The notes: generated from the sequence alone by a model not told the origin. A stretch of DNA of 64,000 nucleotides from Clostridium ganghwense (GCF_026735165.1 NZ_JAPQES010000001.1:620001-684000), one strand, 5' to 3'; shown: positions 7,934 to 18,350, counted from the first letter of the stretch. Translations and numbers: made by a program.

Positions 7934-10387
7934 ATGGCAAACTACGGAACGTCAATAGATAAAAAGTGGCAAAACAAATGGGAAGAATCTGGTCTTCACA
8001 ACTTTGATGAAAATGCTAAAGGTGAAAAATTATATGTACTTGAAATGTTCTCATATCCATCAGGTGCGAAACTTCATGCAGGACATTGGTTCAACTATGG
8101 TCCTACTGATTCATGGGCTAGATTCAAGAAAATGCAAGGGTATAATGTATTCCAACCAATGGGATTTGATGCTTTTGGACTTCCTGCTGAAAACTATGCA
8201 ATAAAAACAGGAATTCATCCACATGATTCTACAATGCAAAACATAGAAAATATGGAAGAACAATTAAAAGCTATGGGTGCGATGTTTAATTGGGATCATG
8301 AGGTTATTACTTGTCTTCCTGATTATTATAAATGGACTCAATGGTTATTCTTAAAATTGTATGAAAAAGGACTTGCTTACAGAAAAAATGCTCCTGTAAA
8401 CTGGTGCCCTAGCTGTAATACAGTTCTTGCTAACGAACAAGTTATAGAAGGACAATGTGAAAGATGTGATTCAGAAGTTGAGAAAAAACAATTAACTCAA
8501 TGGTTCCTAAAAATAACTGATTATGCAGAAGAATTATTAGAAAAAATAGATGAATTAGATTGGCCTGAAAAAACTAAATCAATGCAAAAACACTGGATCG
8601 GTAGATCTAAAGGGGCAGAGGTTACATTTAAAGTTGAAAACTCTGATATAAGCTTTGATGTATTTACAACAAGAGTAGATACTTTAAATGGTGTTACTTA
8701 TGTAGTTTTAGCACCTGAAAGTCCTTTTGTTGATGAATTAACAACAGAAGAGAACAAATCAATAGTAGAAAATTATAAGCTTCAAGCTTCAAAACAATCA
8801 GATATTGAAAGACAATCAATTTCTAGAGAAAAAACAGGTGTGTTTACAGGTTCATATGCACTAAATCCTATAAACGGTAAAAGAGTTCCTATCTGGGTTG
8901 GTGACTATGTACTTGCAACATATGGTACTGGATGCGTAATGGCAGTTCCTGCTCATGATGAACGTGACTTTGAATTTGCCAAAAAATTCAACTTACCAAT
9001 TCAAAGAGTTATTGAAAGTAAAGATGGCAGCGATGACACTCTTCCATTTACTGAATATGGTAAACTAGTAAACAGTGGAGAATTTGACGGTCTTACTACA
9101 GAAGAAGCTAAAGAAGCTATAGTTAAGAAGTTAGAAGAAACAGAACTTGGAAGATGGAAAGTAAACTTCAGACTAAGAGACTGGCTTGTTTCAAGACAAA
9201 GATATTGGGGTGCACCTATTCCAGTAGTTTATTGTGAAAAATGTGGAACAGTTGCAGTACCTGAAGAACAGCTTCCAGTAGAACTTCCTTATGATATTGA
9301 ATTTACTCCAGATGGTAAATCTCCACTTTCAAAAAGTGAATCCTTTTTAAATACAACATGTCCAAAATGTGGTGGTCATGCAACAAGAGAATCAGATACT
9401 TTAGATACTTTTGTTTGTTCTTCATGGTACTACCTAAGATATGTTGATAGCAAAAATGAAGAAAAAGCTTTTGATGTAGATAAGGTAAATACTATATTAC
9501 CTGTAGATAAATATGTAGGTGGACCTGAACATGCTTGCATGCACTTACTTTATGCCAGATTTATCACAAAAGCACTTCGTGATATGGGATACTTAAACTT
9601 TGATGAACCATTTACTTCTCTTACTCACCAAGGTTTAATACTTGGACCAGACGGTCTAAAGATGAGTAAGTCAAAAGGAAACACAATAGCTCCAGATGAC
9701 TATATAAAAGAATACGGTGCAGACGTATTTAGAATGTATCTAATGTTTGGATTTGCATACTCTGAAGGGGGAGCTTGGAGTGACGATGGAATAAAATCTA
9801 TGGGTAGATTTATAGATAGAATTGAAAGACTTTTAGAAGAATGTAGAAATGAGATAGTTAATAAAGAAAATACTAAAACTACAATGGAAAAATCTGAAAA
9901 AGAATTAAACTATGCTAGACACTATGCTATACAACATGTTTCAGCAGATACTGAAAAATTCCAATTCAATACTTCTATTGCAAGAATGATGGAATTTACA
10001 AATTCATTATCAAAATACTTGAATGATGAAAAGAATAAAAATGTATCTTTCTTGAAAGAAGCATTAGTTGATTATATTAAACTTTTAGCTCCTTTTGCTC
10101 CTCACTTTACAGAAGAACAATGGGAATTACTTGGAAAAGATTTCTCAGTATTTAATGAATCTTGGCCAAAATTTGATCCTAAAGCATTAATTAAGGATGA
10201 AGTTGAAATAGCTATTCAGATTTGTGGAAAAATCAAAGCAAGAATAAATATACCTACTAACCTTTCAGATGATGAAATAAAAGAATTTGCTATTAATCAA
10301 GAAAATATTAAAGCAGCTCTAGAAGGTAAAAATATAATTAAAGTAATAGTTGTTAAAGGGAGACTTGTTAATATAGTAGCTAAATAG
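7934..10387 (+). CDS. leuS: Leucyl-tRNA synthetase
   Basis: The 817-residue class I synthetase charges tRNA-Leu with leucine in the cytosol. The HIGH motif appears as HAGHW (about residues 49-53) and KMSKS as LKMSKSKGN (about 577). The CP1 editing domain lies between, with [10 protein letters not shown] and [15 protein letters not shown]; its Thr-rich and Asp residues hydrolyse mischarged tRNA. A zinc-knuckle insertion, [14 protein letters not shown] with CERCD, is present. Length and domain order are normal. The ATG at 7934 follows ribosome binding site GAGGGAGG. It is regulated by the upstream T-box and ends in a strong terminator. Confidence 0.97.
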   Translation: MANYGTSIDKKWQNKWEESGLHNFDENAKGEKLYVLEMFSYPSGAKLHAGHWFNYGPTDSWARFKKMQGYNVFQPMGFDAFGLPAENYAIKTGIHPHDSTMQNIENMEEQLKAMGAMFNWDHEVITCLPDYYKWTQWLFLKLYEKGLAYRKNAPVNWCPSCNTVLANEQVIEGQCERCDSEVEKKQLTQWFLKITDYAEELLEKIDELDWPEKTKSMQKHWIGRSKGAEVTFKVENSDISFDVFTTRVDTLNGVTYVVLAPESPFVDELTTEENKSIVENYKLQASKQSDIERQSISREKTGVFTGSYALNPINGKRVPIWVGDYVLATYGTGCVMAVPAHDERDFEFAKKFNLPIQRVIESKDGSDDTLPFTEYGKLVNSGEFDGLTTEEAKEAIVKKLEETELGRWKVNFRLRDWLVSRQRYWGAPIPVVYCEKCGTVAVPEEQLPVELPYDIEFTPDGKSPLSKSESFLNTTCPKCGGHATRESDTLDTFVCSSWYYLRYVDSKNEEKAFDVDKVNTILPVDKYVGGPEHACMHLLYARFITKALRDMGYLNFDEPFTSLTHQGLILGPDGLKMSKSKGNTIAPDDYIKEYGADVFRMYLMFGFAYSEGGAWSDDGIKSMGRFIDRIERLLEECRNEIVNKENTKTTMEKSEKELNYARHYAIQHVSADTEKFQFNTSIARMMEFTNSLSKYLNDEKNKNVSFLKEALVDYIKLLAPFAPHFTEEQWELLGKDFSVFNESWPKFDPKALIKDEVEIAIQICGKIKARINIPTNLSDDEIKEFAINQENIKAALEGKNIIKVIVVKGRLVNIVAK

Positions 10388-10407
10388 TAAAATAAATATA
10401 ATTACAA

Positions 10408-10446
10408 AAATCCTCTCTTATCTGTAAATAAGAGAGGATTTTTTAT
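10408..10446 (+). terminator. Intrinsic terminator after leuS
   Basis: A 14-bp perfect stem (arms AATCCTCTCTTAT and ATAAGAGAGGATT) is followed by TTTTTTAT. Confidence 0.92.
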
Positions 10447-10488
10447 CAAATATATTATCTTTCAAATATCATTCATTGCAAGCTATAA

Positions 10489-11277
10489 TTATTTATACAT
10501 TCTAACACTTTTTTCTGTATCTTCTAAAAGCTTATTAAGTTCATAAGTTTCTCCTTCAGAAATAAGCTTATTTAATTGATTTCTATAATTAGCCGCTTCT
10601 GTACTTCTTCCAGCTGAAAGTAATGTAAATATATTGTTCATTATATCAGATACTAAACTAGATTTTACTTCAAATAATTTTTGTGCATCCATAATTTCAT
10701 CTTTAATCTCAAGCATTTCTTGGTCTAAATTAAAAGCTGCATCTGCCGCTCCTTTTAATTTATTTTTTATGTCGTCAGGTATTTGATGCTTATATTTGTA
10801 GTTTAAAGAATGTTCAACTGTTGCCCAAAAATTCATAGCTAAAGTTCTTATTTGAAATTCAGCCAATATTTCCTTAACTCCGTCAGCCATATTTACTGGA
10901 TATTTTATTATTATATGATAACTTCTATATCCACTTGCTTTTACATCGGTAATATAATCTTTTTCATACATTATCTGCATATCTTTTCTTTGTCTTATTA
11001 AATTCACTACTCTATATATATCATCTACAAATTGACACATTACTCTTATACCTGCTATATCTTCTAATTCATATTCTATTCTCTCTATAGGTATGTTAAA
11101 TTTATTAGCTTTTTCCAGTATACTTGTTAACTCTTTTACTCTACCTGTTACAAACTCAATAGGTGAATTTTCATTTTTTCTTCTATATTCACGTCTTATA
11201 CTTTTAAATTTTACCTTCAATTCTTCTACAGCTTGTTCATATGGTATAAGAAATTTTTTCCATTCTCTAACAGCCAT
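10489..11277 (-). CDS. Small alarmone synthetase (RelQ/YjbM-like GTP pyrophosphokinase)
   Basis: The 262-residue protein consists of a RelA/SpoT synthetase domain without the hydrolase, TGS or ACT domains of long RSH proteins. The core is ELEDIAGIRVMCQFVDDIYRV (about residues 72-92), DYITDVKASGYRSYHII (about 105-121) and EFQIRTLAMNFWATVEH (about 139-155), containing the catalytic Asp and Glu and the substrate-binding Tyr. It should transfer pyrophosphate from ATP to GDP or GTP to make (p)ppGpp. A helical C-terminal tail follows, as in RelQ, where it mediates tetramerisation. The ATG at 11277 has ribosome binding site AGAGGTG. It is divergent from the DUF2225 gene. Confidence 0.9.
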   Translation of the reverse strand: MAVREWKKFLIPYEQAVEELKVKFKSIRREYRRKNENSPIEFVTGRVKELTSILEKANKFNIPIERIEYELEDIAGIRVMCQFVDDIYRVVNLIRQRKDMQIMYEKDYITDVKASGYRSYHIIIKYPVNMADGVKEILAEFQIRTLAMNFWATVEHSLNYKYKHQIPDDIKNKLKGAADAAFNLDQEMLEIKDEIMDAQKLFEVKSSLVSDIMNNIFTLLSAGRSTEAANYRNQLNKLISEGETYELNKLLEDTEKSVRMYK

Positions 11278-11438
11278 ATAATTCACCTCTTTTTTAAATT
11301 TTTATATGTATTACAACATACTATTATAATATATAATTATACTATATATAAATGATTATTTTTCTAAAATAAATGTTTTTTATTAATTTCTTTGTTATAA
11401 TTATTTATATACAACTTACTATATTTTGAGGTGATTAC

Positions 11439-12317
11439 GTGAGCAAAGATATTTTTTCTGGGTTAGACCAACTAGGATTTGACAACATAAACAGTATAGA
11501 TCTTTATAGCAAAGACGAAGAACAAGATAACAATCCCTCTTTTAAAAAAGAGCAAACTGAACAGGAAAAATTGAAAAATTATTTATATGATAAAAAGGTA
11601 ACCTGTCCAGTATGTGGTAGCAAATTTACAGTTAAAGCTGTTAAAACTTCATCATATAAAATGAAAAAAAAGGATAGCGATTTGTTTATTAGATATGAAA
11701 TAATAAATCCTTATTTCTATGATGTCTGGCTTTGTAATACTTGCGGATATGCTGCTATGAAAGCTGATTTTGAAAAAATTAGAAATTTTCAGATAGATTT
11801 AGTAAAACAAAAAATTGCACCAAAGTGGAAAGGGAGAGAATATACCTCTCCTTATGACGTTAATATAGCTATAGAACGCTATAAATTATCTTTACTTAAT
11901 TACTACTATACAGATTCAAAAGCTAGTAGAAAAGCTTTTAACTGCTTAAAATTAGCTTGGATGTATAGATTAACAGAAGATTTAGACGCTGAGAAAGATT
12001 TTCTTAAACAAGCTCTCAAAGGTTTTAACGATGCTTATTTCAACGAAGACTTTCCTATATATGGCATGAATAAATTTACCGTTATGTATCTAATAGGTGA
12101 ATTAAGTAGACGTACTGATAATATAGACGAAGCAATGGTATGGTTTAGTAAGGTTATAACTACACCTGGTATCAACCAACGACTTAAAGAGCTTGCTCGT
12201 GATCAAAAAGATTTAATAAAAGAAGCTAAATCTGGTCATAAAACTGAAGAAAAACCTATTGACAATTCTTCATCTAAACAAAAAAAAGGATTCTTTTCAT
12301 CATTATTTAATAAATAA
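11439..12317 (+). CDS. DUF2225 protein with zinc-ribbon N-terminus
   Basis: The 292-residue protein begins with a short acidic segment, then a zinc-ribbon pair (CPVCGSKF near residue 53 and CNTCGYAA near residue 97), then a long helical TPR-like region (about 140-265). It ends with a lysine-rich tail, FFSSLFNK. This is the arrangement of the DUF2225 family, found in most spore-forming Firmicutes and of unknown biochemical function. A GTG start at 11439 follows ribosome binding site GAGGTG. The tail could contact membrane or nucleic acid, but that is speculative. The gene is monocistronic. Confidence 0.8.
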   Translation: MSKDIFSGLDQLGFDNINSIDLYSKDEEQDNNPSFKKEQTEQEKLKNYLYDKKVTCPVCGSKFTVKAVKTSSYKMKKKDSDLFIRYEIINPYFYDVWLCNTCGYAAMKADFEKIRNFQIDLVKQKIAPKWKGREYTSPYDVNIAIERYKLSLLNYYYTDSKASRKAFNCLKLAWMYRLTEDLDAEKDFLKQALKGFNDAYFNEDFPIYGMNKFTVMYLIGELSRRTDNIDEAMVWFSKVITTPGINQRLKELARDQKDLIKEAKSGHKTEEKPIDNSSSKQKKGFFSSLFNK

Positions 12318-12324
12318 GAATAAA

Positions 12325-12358
12325 AAAATGAGTTAGATAACTATTTCTAACTCATTTT
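12325..12358. terminator. Bidirectional terminator between convergent genes
   Basis: A 13-bp perfect stem (12325-12337 with 12346-12358) has A and T runs on both flanks. It serves the DUF2225 gene on the plus strand, and its right arm overlaps the phosphoesterase stop codon on the minus strand. Confidence 0.8.
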
Positions 12359-13043
12359 ATATTATTCTTATTGGATCAAAATTTATATAATCACAAGAAG
12401 TAACCATATACTCAATCCCATCATGTTCCCCCTCATAAACTCTTTTTAAAGAAGGACCATGTAAGTGCCCATACATAACCTTTTCTACATTATATTCCTT
12501 GAATATTTTTGTAAAATCAGATTCTTCAAATTTATCATTAACTGGTGGAAAATGAATCATAACTATTATCTTTTTATACCCTGCTTTTACAGCACTATCT
12601 AAAGAAAGCTTCAACCGTATTTTTTCTCTACTATATATTTTTTCGTCATGCTCTGAATATTTTTCTGGTACAGGTGGGTTCCACCCTCTAGTACCACAAA
12701 TAGCATATTCTTCATACGTAAAGAAGTTATTTTGAATAAAGTTTATATCCTCATAAAGTCTATTAAGCTTATTAATACTTTGCCACCAATAATCATGATT
12801 ACCTTTAGATATAATTTTTCTACCTGGAAGATTATGAATCCATTCAAGATCTTTCATACCATCTTCCATCTTCATTGACCATGATATATCTCCAGCAATT
12901 AAAACAGTATCTTCTTCTCCAATTTTATTACTCCAATTCTCCTTAATCTTTTCATCATGTTTATACCATTTATCTCCAAATATATCCATTGGTTTATCGC
13001 AGGTAAAGGCCAGATGTAAATCCGATATTGCAAAAAGTCCCAT
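12357..13043 (-). CDS. Calcineurin-like metallophosphoesterase
   Basis: The 228-residue cytosolic enzyme has the full dinuclear-metal motif set: SDLHLAF at residue 7, GDISWSM near 51, KGNHDYW near 79, MIHFPP near 163 and YGHLHG near 191. The family hydrolyses phosphomono- or diesters; the substrate of this clostridial branch is not known. It starts at the ATG at 13043 and is encoded 6 bp after the FlhB-like gene, so the two are probably cotranscribed with the FliK-like gene upstream. The link to the flagellum-type genes is positional only. Confidence 0.85.
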   Translation of the reverse strand: MGLFAISDLHLAFTCDKPMDIFGDKWYKHDEKIKENWSNKIGEEDTVLIAGDISWSMKMEDGMKDLEWIHNLPGRKIISKGNHDYWWQSINKLNRLYEDINFIQNNFFTYEEYAICGTRGWNPPVPEKYSEHDEKIYSREKIRLKLSLDSAVKAGYKKIIVMIHFPPVNDKFEESDFTKIFKEYNVEKVMYGHLHGPSLKRVYEGEHDGIEYMVTSCDYINFDPIRII

Positions 13044-13049
13044 TTTATA

Positions 13050-13322
13050 TCACCTTCCGTCTGCTAATTTGTCAGTATCCATTACATATGCTATTATTTC
13101 AGCAACCGCTTCATATAATTCTGTAGGTATATTGCTTCCTACCTCTACATTTGTTAATAAATCTGCTAACTCTTTATTATAAACTATAGGAACCTCATTT
13201 TTTTCAGCCTCTTCAATAATCTTATCTGCTATAACTCCCATTCCAGCTGCTGTAACCATAGGGGCTTCATAGTTCATCTCATACTTTAGTGCAGCAGCTT
13301 TTTTGCGCTCATTGTTACTCAT
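13050..13322 (-). CDS. FlhB C-terminal-domain-like protein (YlqH type)
   Basis: The 90-residue protein corresponds to the cytosolic C-terminal domain of FlhB/EscU export-gate proteins without the membrane part. It runs from an AAALKYEMNYEAPMV segment through IVYNKELADLL to a C-terminal EAVAEIIAYV helix. The NPTH autocleavage motif of true FlhB is absent. Such free-standing domains (Bacillus YlqH) are found beside FliK-like YlqG genes, as here. They may pair as remnants or regulators of export-substrate switching, but their role is unknown. The gene lies 21 bp after the FliK-like gene and 6 bp before the phosphoesterase. Confidence 0.8.
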   Translation of the reverse strand: MSNNERKKAAALKYEMNYEAPMVTAAGMGVIADKIIEEAEKNEVPIVYNKELADLLTNVEVGSNIPTELYEAVAEIIAYVMDTDKLADGR

Positions 13323-13343
13323 GCTCCCCCTCCTATCCTACTT

Positions 13344-15044
13344 TTAAACCTTCATATTTATACTTGTAAAATCATTATCCTCAAAAAACTCTCTACATTC
13401 AACTATATTAGCTTCTATAATTTTTTCCTTAACATCTACATTGGTCATATATCCCATATCATTTAACTTTTTTATTATTCGTTCTTTTCCTAAATCTAAT
13501 ACCTTAATCCAACTTTTTTCACATTTAATATCGATACTTATGTTCCTATTAAGTACTTTAATATAAGCATCTACAATTCCCATATTTATAGTTTTAACTG
13601 AAGCTACAAATTTTACATTACTTGAATCGATTTTTTTTCCTTTCTTTCTCTCATCCTTAACAATTAACTTGCAAGGATATTCCTTTTCACTAACATTAAT
13701 TGGAACATCCAAATAATAATACTGATTAGATATAGAATTAAATACTTTAAAATCATTCATCTTATTTTGCAGAGTTTGCACTATCTTACTAAACGAATCA
13801 TTCTTTAAACTACTATTTTCTTCCGCAGCTTGTCTTATTAAATTCTTCATTTCATTAGTTTTATCACTTATTTGTTCTTTAACTTTTTTAGAAGTATCTA
13901 TATCTTCATTCTGCAATTTAAGCGTTTCAACTTCTTTTTTTATATTACTACTCTTTTGTAAATTATTATCTATATCTTTATTACTTTCTTTACCTATTGC
14001 GACTTCTTCTTTAGTGCTATTAGTATCTGCCGACTTCTCAACATCTAATTTATCACCATTTAACTTTTCAGTATTTAACTTTGTATTTTCCTCTTCAGAA
14101 GAATCTATACCTAGTAGCTGTTTTAAAATTTCTTTTCCATCTACCTCTTTAGAATTATTTATATCATAAGCTTTTTGAATATAGGTATTATTCTTGGAAA
14201 CACCACTTTTCTCTGTATTCTTAATAGAATTTCCTTCACTACTTTTAGCTTCTTCCATATTTTTATCCTTATTTAATACTGATTCTTCTTTGATTGGTTC
14301 CTGAAATTCTTTAAAATTACTTTCTCTATTCACTTTATTAGAAAGTCCTTTCTCTAAATCTGTTACCTCTTTATACAAAGACATAGAGTCTTTAACTATT
14401 TTATTAAAGCTTTTAATGTTATCTTCTGTTAATTCAATATTATTATCAATTAAAGTAAATAACTCCTCTGTACTTAATTTTTTAAATTCTTTAAAAAAAC
14501 CTTTTAATGTATTTCTTATATTTTGACCTTTTTGACTATTTATATCAATACCCTTATTATTTACATATCTTAAAATAAAACTCTCTTCTTCTGAAGTATC
14601 TTGCAAAATTTTATCTTTGAAATCTAATAACGTCTTAACCTTAGAAATATTATCTTTTGTTAGAGGCATTTTATACTTAATCATCTTTTCTAAAAGAGGG
14701 TAATCTTCTTTTTCAACCTTTATACCCTGTTTTTCCAAGGTATCTCCAAGTAAATTTTTAGTTTCAGATTCATTTTCATCATTTATTAACTTAAGTAAAA
14801 GCTTTCCGTCTTCATATCCTTCTACTTCAAACCCTATTAATCCCTTTGGTGTGAAATTTATTGACTCTTTTATATGTGCTGAAAATTGCCATCCATCTAA
14901 AAGTTTTAAAATAGCCTCACTATCACTCTTATTAAAATTAATAATTCTTGCTTTGAATTTTTCTCCTACTTCAAAAGATAGTTTTTTATGAATCCTCTTA
15001 GAATTTACATTATAAGCACTATTTATATTCCAAATACCAGCCAT
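13344..15044 (-). CDS. FliK-like protein (YlqG type)
   Basis: The 566-residue hydrophilic protein has an N-terminal beta-rich segment (about 1-80), helical DUF-type segments (about 90-230), a low-complexity Asn/Glu/Lys-rich linker (about 230-430) and a C-terminal domain (about 440-560; LDVPINVSEKEYPCKLIVKD, then SWIKVLDLGKERIIKKLNDMGY) resembling the flagellar hook-length control C-terminus. A true FliK measures the hook and binds FlhB. This one is paired with a detached FlhB C-terminal domain. The ATG at 15044 (MAGIWNIN) follows ribosome binding site GAAAGGAGTG and is preferred over the frame's start at 15062. No flagellar structural genes are nearby. Confidence 0.7.
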   Translation of the reverse strand: MAGIWNINSAYNVNSKRIHKKLSFEVGEKFKARIINFNKSDSEAILKLLDGWQFSAHIKESINFTPKGLIGFEVEGYEDGKLLLKLINDENESETKNLLGDTLEKQGIKVEKEDYPLLEKMIKYKMPLTKDNISKVKTLLDFKDKILQDTSEEESFILRYVNNKGIDINSQKGQNIRNTLKGFFKEFKKLSTEELFTLIDNNIELTEDNIKSFNKIVKDSMSLYKEVTDLEKGLSNKVNRESNFKEFQEPIKEESVLNKDKNMEEAKSSEGNSIKNTEKSGVSKNNTYIQKAYDINNSKEVDGKEILKQLLGIDSSEEENTKLNTEKLNGDKLDVEKSADTNSTKEEVAIGKESNKDIDNNLQKSSNIKKEVETLKLQNEDIDTSKKVKEQISDKTNEMKNLIRQAAEENSSLKNDSFSKIVQTLQNKMNDFKVFNSISNQYYYLDVPINVSEKEYPCKLIVKDERKKGKKIDSSNVKFVASVKTINMGIVDAYIKVLNRNISIDIKCEKSWIKVLDLGKERIIKKLNDMGYMTNVDVKEKIIEANIVECREFFEDNDFTSINMKV

Positions 15045-15225
15045 AAATTTCACTCCTTTCAATATAGATGTTAAACAAACATAACTAATATAGGTAAAGA
15101 TTATATACTAATCCTCTTTTATTATCTAAAACAAAAATATATTATCTTACTTATTATTATCGTAAATTTTTTCTCAATCTACACTAAATTTTTACTCTAC
15201 TCGTTATTATACAAAAATTTTACGA

Positions 15226-15266
15226 TAAAAACAAAAGAAAATGCCCAACTTCAAGCATTTTCTTTT
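15226..15266 (-). terminator. Intrinsic terminator after tyrS
   Basis: A 12-bp stem (15233-15244 with 15255-15266), with a 10-nt loop, is followed on the minus strand by GTTTTTATC. Confidence 0.8.
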
Positions 15267-15313
15267 ATTTATATATATTTTTAATTTTTTGTTGTTTAAA
15301 TTGTATAATTTTT

Positions 15314-16534
15314 CTATTGCAATACTATCTTATAATATTTTTTCTTACCTTTCTTTACAAGTACTATTCCATCTTTAAAATCAGCTTCTGAAAGAACAGC
15401 ATTTACCTCTTGAACTTTTTCATCATTTATAGAAAGTCCACCCTGCTCTATTAATCTTCTACCTTCTTTTTTAGATGGAATTACTTTTCCGCCTAAAAGT
15501 ATATCAAGTAGTGAAGTTCCTACCATATCACTAGTAATTTCAACAGCTGGAACATTACTCATATCAACACCGCCTCCGAATAAGGCTTCTGCTGCTTCTT
15601 GAGCTTTTTTAGCTTCTTCTTCACCATGAACAAGCTTTGTAACTTCAAATGCTAAAATCTTTTTAGCTTCATTTATTGCTGCATCTTTAAGTGCTGCAAG
15701 TCTTTTAACCTCATCCATTGGTACGAAAGTAAGCAATGATAAACATTTTTCTACATCAGCATCATTTACATTTCTCCAGTATTGGTAGAACTCATATGGA
15801 GAAGTTTTTTCAGGATCAAGCCATAATGCTCCTTTTTCTGTTTTACCCATTTTTTTACCTTCACTATTAGTTAATAGTGTACATGTCATTGCAAAAGCTG
15901 ACTTTCTTTCTTTTCTTCTTATAAGCTCCATACCTGCAATCATATTAGACCATTGGTCATCTCCACCCAATTGCATTACACAGCCATATCTTTGATTTAA
16001 TTCATAAAAATCATATCCCTGCATTAACATATAGTTAAATTCTAAGAATGATAAACCTTTTTCTAATCTTTGTTTAAAACACTCAGCTGTAAGCATTCTA
16101 TTAACTGAGAAGTGTACACCAATTTCTCTTAAAAACTCTACATAATTAAGATTTAAAAGCCAATCACCATTATTAACTAATATAGCTTTATCATCAGTAA
16201 AATCTATTAATCTTGAAAGCTGCCCTTTTATAGAATCTACATTATGTTGAATTTGTTCTTTTGTAAGCATCTTTCTCATATCAGTCTTACCACTTGGATC
16301 ACCAATCATAGCTGTTCCACCACCAACTAAAGCTATTGGTCTATGTCCAGCCTTTTGCATATGAGACATAAACATCATTGCAATAAAATGTCCTACATGA
16401 AGACTATCTGCTGTTGGGTCAAATCCTATATAAAATGTTATTTTTTCTTTTCCTAATAATTCTCTTATTTCTTCTTCGTGTGTTGTTTGTTTTATGTATC
16501 CGCGTTCAGCTAAAGTATCAAATACATTTTTCAT
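15314..16534 (-). CDS. tyrS: Tyrosyl-tRNA synthetase
   Basis: The 406-residue class I synthetase charges tRNA-Tyr. HIGH is present as HVGHF (about 47-51), the tyrosine-binding segment as [22 protein letters not shown], and KMSKS as KMGKTEKG (about 230), the usual TyrRS variant. A C-terminal S4-type RNA-binding domain (about 345-405; [19 protein letters not shown]) completes the protein. The start follows AGGAGGAAAC. Regulation is by the T-box leader upstream. Confidence 0.96.
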   Translation of the reverse strand: MKNVFDTLAERGYIKQTTHEEEIRELLGKEKITFYIGFDPTADSLHVGHFIAMMFMSHMQKAGHRPIALVGGGTAMIGDPSGKTDMRKMLTKEQIQHNVDSIKGQLSRLIDFTDDKAILVNNGDWLLNLNYVEFLREIGVHFSVNRMLTAECFKQRLEKGLSFLEFNYMLMQGYDFYELNQRYGCVMQLGGDDQWSNMIAGMELIRRKERKSAFAMTCTLLTNSEGKKMGKTEKGALWLDPEKTSPYEFYQYWRNVNDADVEKCLSLLTFVPMDEVKRLAALKDAAINEAKKILAFEVTKLVHGEEEAKKAQEAAEALFGGGVDMSNVPAVEITSDMVGTSLLDILLGGKVIPSKKEGRRLIEQGGLSINDEKVQEVNAVLSEADFKDGIVLVKKGKKKYYKIVLQ

Positions 16535-16611
16535 TTTTGTTTCCTCCTTTTTTAGTAACTAGGTTTGAGTAATTATCCCTAGCAAATAAACTTTTTTAGA
16601 AATATTTACAA

Positions 16612-16862
16612 ATAAAAAATCCCTTTATATAAAAATATAAAGGGACGAATCTTTTCCGTGGTACCACCCAAATTGAAATATTAAAAATATTTCCTCTCTT
16701 TCCCTTATAACGTAGGGACTTCCGTAACAACCTACTAAGCTGGCCGTGCTGTTCAGTATAAGATTCAAGAATGTATTTCATTATGATCCTCAACTAGTTT
16801 ACACCAGCCACTAGCTCTCTTTATGATTTACATAACTACTTCTTTCCATCATTATCTTTATC
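16612..16862 (-). promoter_or_regulatory. T-box leader (Tyr specifier) of tyrS
   Basis: On the minus strand the leader has AAAGAGAGCTAGTGG (stem I), a candidate specifier TAC (Tyr) at 16775-16773 within GAAATACATTC, the T-box sequence GGGTGGTACCACGGAA (about 16670-16655), and a terminator with a 10-bp stem (16621-16630 with 16635-16644) followed by ATTTTTTATTT. Tyr is the amino acid of the downstream gene, which supports the specifier call. Confidence 0.93.
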
Positions 16863-16949
16863 ATATTACAATTTACATACTATTATATAAATAATCTTTT
16901 ATAAATGCAACACCTTTTAAGAAAATTGCTCAGCAACATTCTTAAGTTG

Positions 16950-17669
16950 TTACTTTCTCTTTCTTCTATTTATAAGCTTCTTAATTAGTATAAGCACTAA
17001 TATAATCGCAATTATTGTTATTACAATATCAATTACTGATAAATGATGATAGCTTCGTGAAGAAGAATATATTGACTTATTATTATTTATACGTTTAACT
17101 GGATTTGAATTTCTGTCAAAAGTCGATGACCCACTTGATTTATTTACTGCTGAGTTAGAATTGCTTGAATTCTGCTGGCTTTTTTTAGAATTAGAAAAGC
17201 TGCTAGATTTAAGCCCACTAGAGGATGATTTACTTTTATCTGTTACAGTACTCGTATTATTAGTTTTCTTAGAACTTGAAAAACTACTAGATTTAAGTCC
17301 ACTTGAAGATGCCTTACTTTTATCTGTTACAGTACTTGGACTCTTGCTCTTCTTAGTACTTGAGAAACTGCTGGATTTAAGTCCACTTGAAGATGCTTTA
17401 CTTTTATCTGTTACATTACTTGGACTCTTGCTCTTCTTAGTACTTGAAAAACTACTGGATTTAAGTCCACTTGAAGATGCTTTACTTTTACTAAATGAAC
17501 TTCTAGATTTTGAAGAACTTCTAGATTTTCTTTTAGGAGAAGCATATACTATATTTGTATTGGTTGATTCAGAATTAAAATAGTTTATACTGTCAGCTAT
17601 TACATTAGAAAACAAAAAAATCAAAACAAAAAATATAGCAAGAAAATATTTTCTAAAATTTTTATTCAT
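16950..17669 (-). CDS. Exported Ser/Lys-rich repeat protein with C-terminal membrane anchor
   Basis: The 239-residue protein has an N-terminal signal or anchor (residues about 8-26) and a central low-complexity region. Four near-identical 28-residue units there share the core SSSGLKSSSFSS followed by KK and a VTDKSK spacer (about 55-180). A C-terminal transmembrane helix (about 205-230) ends RRKRK, an inside-positive stop. Ser and Lys dominate the exposed part. No family is recognised. It is the last gene of an apparent operon with PspA and the Cys-rich protein, so an envelope-stress role is possible but unproven. The repeats are equally clear at DNA level, so copy number may vary between strains. 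Confidence 0.7.
   Translation of the reverse strand: MNKNFRKYFLAIFFVLIFLFSNVIADSINYFNSESTNTNIVYASPKRKSRSSSKSRSSFSKSKASSSGLKSSSFSSTKKSKSPSNVTDKSKASSSGLKSSSFSSTKKSKSPSTVTDKSKASSSGLKSSSFSSSKKTNNTSTVTDKSKSSSSGLKSSSFSNSKKSQQNSSNSNSAVNKSSGSSTFDRNSNPVKRINNNKSIYSSSRSYHHLSVIDIVITIIAIILVLILIKKLINRRKRK
17181..17490 (-). repeat. 84-bp tandem repeat inside the Ser-rich protein gene
   Basis: The segment around (A/G)GATTTAAG recurs at 17205, 17289, 17373 and 17457, an exact 84-bp period of four copies. The length is a multiple of three, so gain or loss of units keeps the frame. Confidence 0.9.
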
Positions 17670-17687
17670 CCAATCAATCCTTTAATA

Positions 17688-18350
17688 TTATTCTATATTA
17701 CAAGAAATAAAAATTTCTGCAATATAATCAAATTCCTCTGCATCAGTGATTTCTCCATAATTATCTTCTGAAATTCCTGGGTAATAATATAAAATATACT
17801 TATCATCGTAATCCCTGATATTTCTTATTATTATATATCTCTTATCTTCTTCTATATTTTGAATTGTAACTAACACTTCATAAGTATTTTCTTCTTGAGT
17901 ATTGTCATTCACAAGATTTATAGTAAAATTTGAATGCCTAGTTACATTTATTTTTTTATGATCGCAATACACTATTTTAGAATTGTTTCTGCATCCTAAA
18001 CAGGTATCAAACTCACATTCTTGAACACAATTTAAACATGCACACTTTGAACAATTGTCCAACTGCTGAAAATCCTTACTATGTTTGTATTTGTAATTTT
18101 CTAAAACAGTTTTATATTTGTCTGTATTATTAAATATTTTAAATCTTCCTTTTTTATTTACCTTTACTTTTGTATCTTCCAATAACTTTATATATTTTTT
18201 TATAACATCAACTTTAGATGCGTATTTTCTTTTTTTTAAGTTTTCATCTGATATAAAATCAGCAATATTATCTATTGCATAATTAATATCTGTATATACT
18301 TTTCCATATTTATTCTCTTCTTCATTCAAATAAAATTCTAATTTATCCAT
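17688..18350 (-). CDS. Unrecognised Cys-rich cytosolic protein in the pspA operon
   Basis: I do not recognise this 220-residue protein. It has a Lys/Glu-rich helical N-terminal half (about 1-90) and a compact cysteine cluster (about 95-130) of form CxxCxCxxCxxxCxxxxCxxC plus a CDH, eight or more cysteines suited to zinc or an Fe-S cluster. A C-terminal beta-rich acidic domain (about 135-220) has YEVLVTIQNIEEDKRYIIIRNI and ends FISCNIE. There is no signal peptide or membrane segment. It lies 57 bp after pspA and 18 bp before the Ser-rich membrane protein gene. The start follows TTAGGTGGG. Confidence 0.6.
   Translation of the reverse strand: MDKLEFYLNEEENKYGKVYTDINYAIDNIADFISDENLKKRKYASKVDVIKKYIKLLEDTKVKVNKKGRFKIFNNTDKYKTVLENYKYKHSKDFQQLDNCSKCACLNCVQECEFDTCLGCRNNSKIVYCDHKKINVTRHSNFTINLVNDNTQEENTYEVLVTIQNIEEDKRYIIIRNIRDYDDKYILYYYPGISEDNYGEITDAEEFDYIAEIFISCNIE

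Noticed and set aside
16596-16793. A 65-residue minus-strand frame upstream of tyrS
   Set aside because: It lies wholly within the T-box leader; the apparent protein is translated RNA structure.
17181-17490. CRISPR-like repeats
   Set aside because: The 84-bp units are contiguous, in frame and without spacers; they code for protein repeats.
17161-17583. A 140-residue plus-strand frame rich in Leu and Glu
   Set aside because: It is the antisense shadow of the tandem repeats in the Ser-rich protein gene.
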